Positions 60,038 through 64,000 of a stretch of 64,000 bases of DNA are shown in pieces (the first letter of the stretch is position 1; every line of letters starts with the position of its first letter). A program made the position numbers and the translations under genes. Source of the DNA: Sorangium cellulosum (GTDB lineage: Bacteria > Myxococcota_A > Polyangia > Polyangiales > Polyangiaceae); contig NZ_CP012670.1 of assembly GCF_004135735.1 (NCBI RefSeq), forward strand, positions 3,307,501 to 3,371,500. The letters run 5' to 3'. A model generated the notes under the pieces. The model had not been told where the DNA came from. It did not search any database and worked only from the letters and a program-made list of their open reading frames with translations.

Positions 60038-60721
60038 TCAGGCCTGGAGGACGCCGATGCCCTTGGCGAGCGCTTCCATGTCGTCGAAGTGGTACACGTG
60101 GCGGCCGGGGGTGCCCTTGAGCGCGGCGGCGACCATCGCGCCGGCGACGGTCCTCGCGTCGATCGGGCGGTACCTGCGCAGGCCGCCCTTCATCGTGAAC
60201 CGGAGCGTCTGCGCCGCGGCGACGCCGATGGCCTCGCCCTTTCTGACCTCGCCCCGCTCCCCGAGCAGGAGGCTCGGACGCAGGACGTGGACCGACGCGA
60301 AGCTCGCGGCGGAGAGCTCCTGCTCGAGCTCGCCCTTCACGCGGAGATAGAAGCTGGTCGAGCGCGGATCGGCGCCCACGGAGGAGACGAGGACGAACTG
60401 CTTCACCCCCGCCTTCTCGGCGAGCCTGGCGAGGGTGATCGGATACCCATAGTCGATGTGGTGGAAGGCCTCCTCGGAGCCGGCCTTGGCGATCGTGGTC
60501 CCGAGAGCACAGAACACGTCGGTCGCGCCGGCGAGCTCCGCGCCGTCCAGGTTGTCGAAGTCGACGATGCGCTGGGAGAGCCGCTGATCCTCGATCGGCG
60601 CGGGGCGACGCAGCAGGGCGACGACCCGCGTGTACGCGGGCTGCTGCACGAGGAGGCGCAAGCAGTGGCCGCCGACGAGGCCCGTTCCGCCCACGATGAG
60701 AGCTGTCTTGTCGACCGTCAT
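60038..60721 (-). CDS. NAD(P)-binding oxidoreductase, TIP30/HTATIP2-like
   Basis: The 227-residue protein is an atypical short-chain dehydrogenase/NAD(P)H-binding protein with the Rossmann motif GGTGLVGGHCLRLL near the N-terminus, DVFCALGTTIAKAGS, and FVLVSSVGADPRSTSFYLRVKG carrying a Ser and a Y-x-x-x-K pair. The family includes human TIP30/HTATIP2, and bacterial members are of unknown substrate. The ATG at 60721 is used; one at 60730 is possible but too close to the AGGGAC site. It lies 346 bases beyond the Nudix gene. Confidence 0.82.
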   Translation of the reverse strand: MTVDKTALIVGGTGLVGGHCLRLLVQQPAYTRVVALLRRPAPIEDQRLSQRIVDFDNLDGAELAGATDVFCALGTTIAKAGSEEAFHHIDYGYPITLARLAEKAGVKQFVLVSSVGADPRSTSFYLRVKGELEQELSAASFASVHVLRPSLLLGERGEVRKGEAIGVAAAQTLRFTMKGGLRRYRPIDARTVAGAMVAAALKGTPGRHVYHFDDMEALAKGIGVLQA

Positions 60722-60730
60722 GGATTCCAT

Positions 60731-61067
60731 GTCCCTGCGGAATCACCCGCGGAGAGCGCCGCCGCGGTGCTCCACAGCCGTGCCGGGCAGCGTAACCCAA
60801 CCCGCGGGCGATCGATAGCGACCGGCTGCACGCGGCAGGGGCGGGCGGCTGCGCGGCGGGCGCGACGTCTTCACGACGGCGGGCGCGACGGTGGCCAGGG
60901 GACCCACGCCACCGCCCTTCCTGCGCGCAGGATCCACATGCTGGTGTGTCGGTGAGCGCTGGTGAGCGTCGCGCGCCGTGCTCGCCGGGGGCGCGACGGC
61001 CGGGGGCGGCGCGGCGGCCGGGGCGCGGGGCCCGCACGCGCCGCGGCGGGGCCCCGCGGCGCGCCGA
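60731..61067. other. Intergenic region with terminator-like hairpin
   Basis: These 337 bases between the TIP30-like start and the Nudix stop contain no gene I can support. The hairpin at 61024-61058 is listed separately. Several GGCGGGCGCGACG elements near 60855-60890 repeat loosely. Confidence 0.4.
61024..61058 (-). terminator. Hairpin after the Nudix gene
   Basis: A perfect 10-bp stem (61024-61033 CGCGGGGCCC with 61049-61058 GGGCCCCGCG, 15-base loop) lies 10 bases past the Nudix stop codon on the minus strand. Confidence 0.5.
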
Positions 61068-61583
61068 TCAGAGAGCCGGCGCGCTCGCCTGGCGCGAGCG
61101 CTTCGCGCGCTGGGCGTGGAACGCCTTGACCGCCATCGGGATGACCTGCTCCCGGTGCTTGGGGACCGTGTTGTTCGGCAGCTCCTCGACCGGCCACCAG
61201 GCGCCTGTGGCCGGGACCTCGGCGAGCTTCGCCTGATGGACCCGGGAGAGCATCCAGCCTCGCGCGGCGGCCGAGAAATGGTCGCCGAGGAACGTGAAGT
61301 CGGACATCGTCACCCCGAGCCGATCGAGGACGCGCTCGGGCTGCTCGCCCGGTGAGAGGACGCCGCCGGGGCAGCACCACTCCCCCGCGTCCGACTCCGA
61401 CCCTCCGCGCTGGGTCAGGAGCACCTCGAGGGCGCCGGAGTCCGTGTTCCTCCGGAGGCACACGGCGTCTGCCGCGAGGTGGATCGGGAGCCGTGAAATC
61501 GCGTTGATGAGCGAGCCGCCGAGCGGCCCCCCGGGATCGGCGATCCCGCGCAGCCAGCCGGCGAGGGCCTTGACCAGCGTCAT
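61068..61583 (-). CDS. Nudix-fold protein with degenerate Nudix box
   Basis: The 171-residue protein has the Nudix fold pattern: strands around IHLAADAVCLRR and EVLLTQRGG, then CCPGGVLSPGEQPERVLDRLGV in the place of the Nudix box. The box starts correctly (GG-x5-GE) but the REUxEE part, which holds the metal-binding Glu residues, reads ERVLDRL. Catalysis of nucleoside-diphosphate-type substrates is therefore doubtful, and the protein may be a binder or use other residues. The C-terminal WPVEELPNNTVPKH is kept as in many Nudix proteins. Confidence 0.7.
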   Translation of the reverse strand: MTLVKALAGWLRGIADPGGPLGGSLINAISRLPIHLAADAVCLRRNTDSGALEVLLTQRGGSESDAGEWCCPGGVLSPGEQPERVLDRLGVTMSDFTFLGDHFSAAARGWMLSRVHQAKLAEVPATGAWWPVEELPNNTVPKHREQVIPMAVKAFHAQRAKRSRQASAPAL

Positions 61584-62082
61584 CGGGGTGCCCTCCGGCG
61601 AGGCGTGAGGTGGGGCGGCTGCGTCCTCTCCGCCCGCCGCGCGCAGAGGCCAGCGCGCCGGCGCCGCTCGGGGCTGGACGGCGCGCCAGGGCCGTTCCGT
61701 TGTGTCGATGGGATCGGGTATCGAGCTGGTTCTAGCATAGGGTGTTGCGTCTGCGTGTTGTGCGTTGTCGCGTCGTGATGCTCAGAGATTCAGATCTTCA
61801 TCTCGCTTCTCCGGTTCTGTCGGACCGCTCCGACGACGCGAGAGAGCGTACAATGGGCATTGTTTCTTTGTCGTTTCATTCGTGCTGCTCGCGCGTGAAA
61901 GCGCAAATCGCACTGTTGCTCTCGCGTTTCGGACAGGCACCTGACGGCGATCTCAGGCGTCGTGTGCGAGCGTGCGAGCGTGCGAGCGTGCGAGTGGGTG
62001 AGCGTCGTTGATCCCCGGGTGGCTGCCCTCGAAGGGCCGCGCCACCCGACCGCGCCCTCCGGGCGATCGACGTCGTCGCCCG
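61584..62082. other. 499-base intergenic region, partly AT-richer
   Basis: The stretch 61730-61950 is clearly less GC-rich than its surroundings and may be foreign or promoter-bearing. Short open frames exist on both strands (for example a basic 29-residue minus-strand peptide ending at 61790), but none is convincing. An 8-bp tandem repeat at 61964-61995 is listed separately. Confidence 0.4.
61964..61995. repeat. 8-bp tandem repeat, four units
   Basis: GTGCGAGC is repeated three times and followed by a fourth unit GTGCGAGT. It lies about 90 bases beyond the fxsA stop. Confidence 0.85.
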
Positions 62083-62703
62083 TCAGCCGGGCAGCCGTCG
62101 CTGCACCGGCACGTCGCGCTCGTCGCCCTCGGTCACCTCCGCCTCGACGTCGATGACCTCCACGCGCCCGGGCTGCGCCGAGCCTGCGCCGGGGCGCCGT
62201 GAGCGCTCGCCGAACGGCTCGCCGCCGAACGGCTCGCCGCCGAACGGCCCGCCGCCCAGGGGCCCGCCGCCGAAGTGGACGACGTTCACGCTGAAGAACG
62301 AGCCGCCCGGCCCCTCTCCGCCGAGGCCGGAGGCGCTCGCCGCGGCCATGCGCCGCTCGAACCGCTCGCGCACGGCGGCGGCGATCTTCCGGCGCGCGGG
62401 CGGGATCAGCAGCACGAGCCCCGCCACGTCGGTCAGCACCCCCGGCACGACGAGCAGCGCCGCGCCGAGGAGCACGAGCAGCCCTCCCGTGAGCCCCTCG
62501 TCCGGGACGCGGCCCTCGGCCATCGCGCCCTGCCAGGAGGCGAGCACCCGGAGCCCCTCGCGCTTCGCGAGCGCCGCGCCGAGGATCGCCGTCCCGAGCG
62601 CCATCGCCACGGTCGGCCAGAAGCCGATCTGCTTGCCGATCGCGAGGAGCAGCCAGAGCTCGACGATCGGGATCGCCAGGAACAGCAGGATCAGCTTGCC
62701 CAT
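62083..62703 (-). CDS. fxsA: FxsA family membrane protein
   Basis: The 206-residue protein matches FxsA: two N-terminal helices (LILLFLAIPIVELWLLLAIG and TVAMALGTAILGAALA), then REGLRVLASWQ, and a third hydrophobic pair (GLLVLLGAALLVVPGVLTD). FxsA in E. coli counteracts phage T7 exclusion by plasmid F; its normal role is unclear. The C-terminal 70 residues are an unusual Gly/Pro/Phe repeat (GGGPLGGGPFGGEPFGGEPF) and an acidic end, absent from short FxsA proteins. It stands alone on the minus strand. Confidence 0.85.
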   Translation of the reverse strand: MGKLILLFLAIPIVELWLLLAIGKQIGFWPTVAMALGTAILGAALAKREGLRVLASWQGAMAEGRVPDEGLTGGLLVLLGAALLVVPGVLTDVAGLVLLIPPARRKIAAAVRERFERRMAAASASGLGGEGPGGSFFSVNVVHFGGGPLGGGPFGGEPFGGEPFGERSRRPGAGSAQPGRVEVIDVEAEVTEGDERDVPVQRRLPG

Positions 62704-62912
62704 GCTCCCCCTCTAGCGCCGCCCGCCGCGCCGCGCATCCCCCCCGGGCGGTCCACCCCGGGCACGCCTGGCAGCCCCCTCCGGTGAGCCCCCGAAGGGC
62801 CGCGCCACCCGGCGCCGAGCCCCGGGCGGCTGGCCGCTCCGCCCCCCGGATTCCGCGGCGGAGTACCGGCCGCGGGGAGAGTGCGCTAAGACCGCCTGCC
62901 CCGGAGAAATTC

Positions 62913-64000
62913 ATGACCACCGTCCCCGTGGAGCAGGAAAAGGTGGACGCGTGCCGCGCGTTCGCCGCCGACATCGCCGACGAGGTGCAGCGCTTCATCG
63001 ACCGCCACACCACGGTCGGCGTCGAGCGCACCGTGGCCCGCGCCTACGGCGTGGTCGGCGCCGACGCCGAGGGGACGCCGCTCGCGAACGCGCTGGTCGA
63101 CCGCATCCACCGGGCGGGGCAGATCGGCCGCGGCGTCGCGTACCACCTCGGTCGGGCGCTCTGCGAGGGCGCCGGCTCGGTGCAGGAGGCCGCCGAGATG
63201 CTGGCGTTCAGCGAGGCTGCCGACCTCGGCGCCGGCCCGTCGACGGGCGAGGCGCGCGGGGCGCTGGAGGCCGCCACCCGCGAGGCGATCGACCGGATCG
63301 ACCGGGCCCGCGACCAGCGCGACGCCTTCAAGGCGGCGCACCGGGTCGGCGCCGCGCCGCTCAAGTACGTGATCGTCGCGACCGGCAACATCTACGACGA
63401 CGCCGTCCAGGCCAAGGCCGCCGGCTTCGCCGGCGCCGACATCGTCGCCGTGATCCGCGCGACCGCCCAGTCGCTGCTCGACTACGTCCCCGAGGGGCCG
63501 ACCACCGAGGGCTACGGCGGCACGTACGCGACGCAGGAGAACTTCAGGATCATCCGCCGCGCCGCCGACGAGGCGACCCGCGACACCGGCACCTACCTCG
63601 CGCAGACGAACTACTCGTCCGGCCTGTGCATGAGCGAGATCGCCTGGATGGCGGCGGTGGAGCGGCTCGACATGCTGCTCAACGACGCGATGTACGGGAT
63701 CCTGTTCCGCGACATCAACATGCAGCGGACGTTCATCGACCAGTATTTCTCCCGCCGGATCATCGCGAGGAGCGGGATCGTCATCAACACGGGAGAGGAC
63801 AACTACCTCACGACCGCCGACGCCGTGGAGAAGGCCCACACGGTCCTCGCGTCGCAGTTCATCAACGAGGCGTTCGCCCTGCGCGCGGGCCTCCGCGAGG
63901 AGCAGATGGGCCTCGGCCACGCCTTCGAGATCGACCCCTGGCTCGAGGACAGCCTCCTCTTCGAGCTCGCCCAGGCGCAGCTCGTCCGGCAGATCTTCGA
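62913..64000 (+). CDS. kamD: Lysine 5,6-aminomutase alpha subunit, cut by window end
   Basis: The first 362 codons are present and the frame runs off the window. The protein matches the alpha subunit of adenosylcobalamin- and PLP-dependent lysine 5,6-aminomutase, which moves the terminal amino group of lysine in lysine fermentation. Evidence is FIDRHTTVGVERTVARAYG at about residue 29, the ATGNIYDDAVQAKAAGFAGAD strand-helix of the TIM barrel, GPTTEGYGGTYATQENFRI, and SGIVINTGEDNYLTTADAVE. CCGGAGAAATTC precedes the ATG. The beta subunit should follow beyond the window. Confidence 0.9.
   Translation, partial: MTTVPVEQEKVDACRAFAADIADEVQRFIDRHTTVGVERTVARAYGVVGADAEGTPLANALVDRIHRAGQIGRGVAYHLGRALCEGAGSVQEAAEMLAFSEAADLGAGPSTGEARGALEAATREAIDRIDRARDQRDAFKAAHRVGAAPLKYVIVATGNIYDDAVQAKAAGFAGADIVAVIRATAQSLLDYVPEGPTTEGYGGTYATQENFRIIRRAADEATRDTGTYLAQTNYSSGLCMSEIAWMAAVERLDMLLNDAMYGILFRDINMQRTFIDQYFSRRIIARSGIVINTGEDNYLTTADAVEKAHTVLASQFINEAFALRAGLREEQMGLGHAFEIDPWLEDSLLFELAQAQLVRQIF

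Overview
The window is very GC-rich chromosomal DNA whose gene content points to a myxobacterium of the Polyangiales, most like Sorangium. The reasons are the mix of eukaryote-like signalling proteins (Ser/Thr kinase, PP2C phosphatase, FHA protein), NtrC-type regulators, many Cys-rich or low-complexity lipoproteins, an orphan VgrG island rich in DUF2169 and pentapeptide proteins, and an Rhs polymorphic toxin. The genus is an inference; there is no rRNA or other phylogenetic marker here. No tRNA, rRNA, CRISPR array or insertion sequence was seen.

Layout. 1-8.5 kb: envelope and housekeeping genes. These are a truncated lipoprotein, a DUF99 protein, a secreted AMIN-like protein, heme A synthase (ctaA), a diguanylate-cyclase response regulator followed by a degenerate NtrC-like regulator, a TolC-type outer-membrane protein, and ccmC with two tiny membrane proteins. 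8.5-19 kb: acyl-CoA dehydrogenase, a double-FHA protein, a PP2C phosphatase with a cNMP-type C-terminus, truC, a minus-strand set skp-fabZ-tlpA-like-dipeptide epimerase, a Cys-rich lipoprotein and argJ.

19.2-32.9 kb: a plus-strand type VI secretion accessory (VgrG) island. In order it holds a metzincin-type metalloprotease, a beta-rich partner, a DUF2169 protein, VgrG, a DUF2169-pentapeptide fusion, a second pentapeptide protein, DUF3540, a DUF4150 PAAR-like tip, and a Ser/Thr kinase fused to a macro domain. No sheath, baseplate or ClpV gene is present, so the island presumably loads its cargo on an apparatus encoded elsewhere. The protease and the kinase-macro protein are the best cargo candidates.

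32.9-49 kb: a mixed block. It has FAA hydrolase, a truncated methyltransferase, DUF2293, a HAD hydrolase, a truncated vWA gene, an HsaA-like flavoprotein, an outer-membrane protein, an alpha-oxoamine synthase (candidate serine palmitoyltransferase), a full NtrC-type activator, a probable sigma-factor remnant, two small lipoproteins, a PIN-PhoH ATPase, a DUF1704 metalloprotease-like protein and an FGE-like protein. Three gene remnants lie within 10 kb, which suggests a region of turnover.

49-57.5 kb (minus strand): an Rhs protein ending in a deaminase-like toxin domain, followed closely by large HEAT-like and TPR proteins, then an unknown divergent gene pair. 57.7-64 kb: recQ, a TIP30-like NAD(P)-binding protein, a degenerate Nudix protein, fxsA, and the start of a lysine 5,6-aminomutase alpha subunit cut by the window end.
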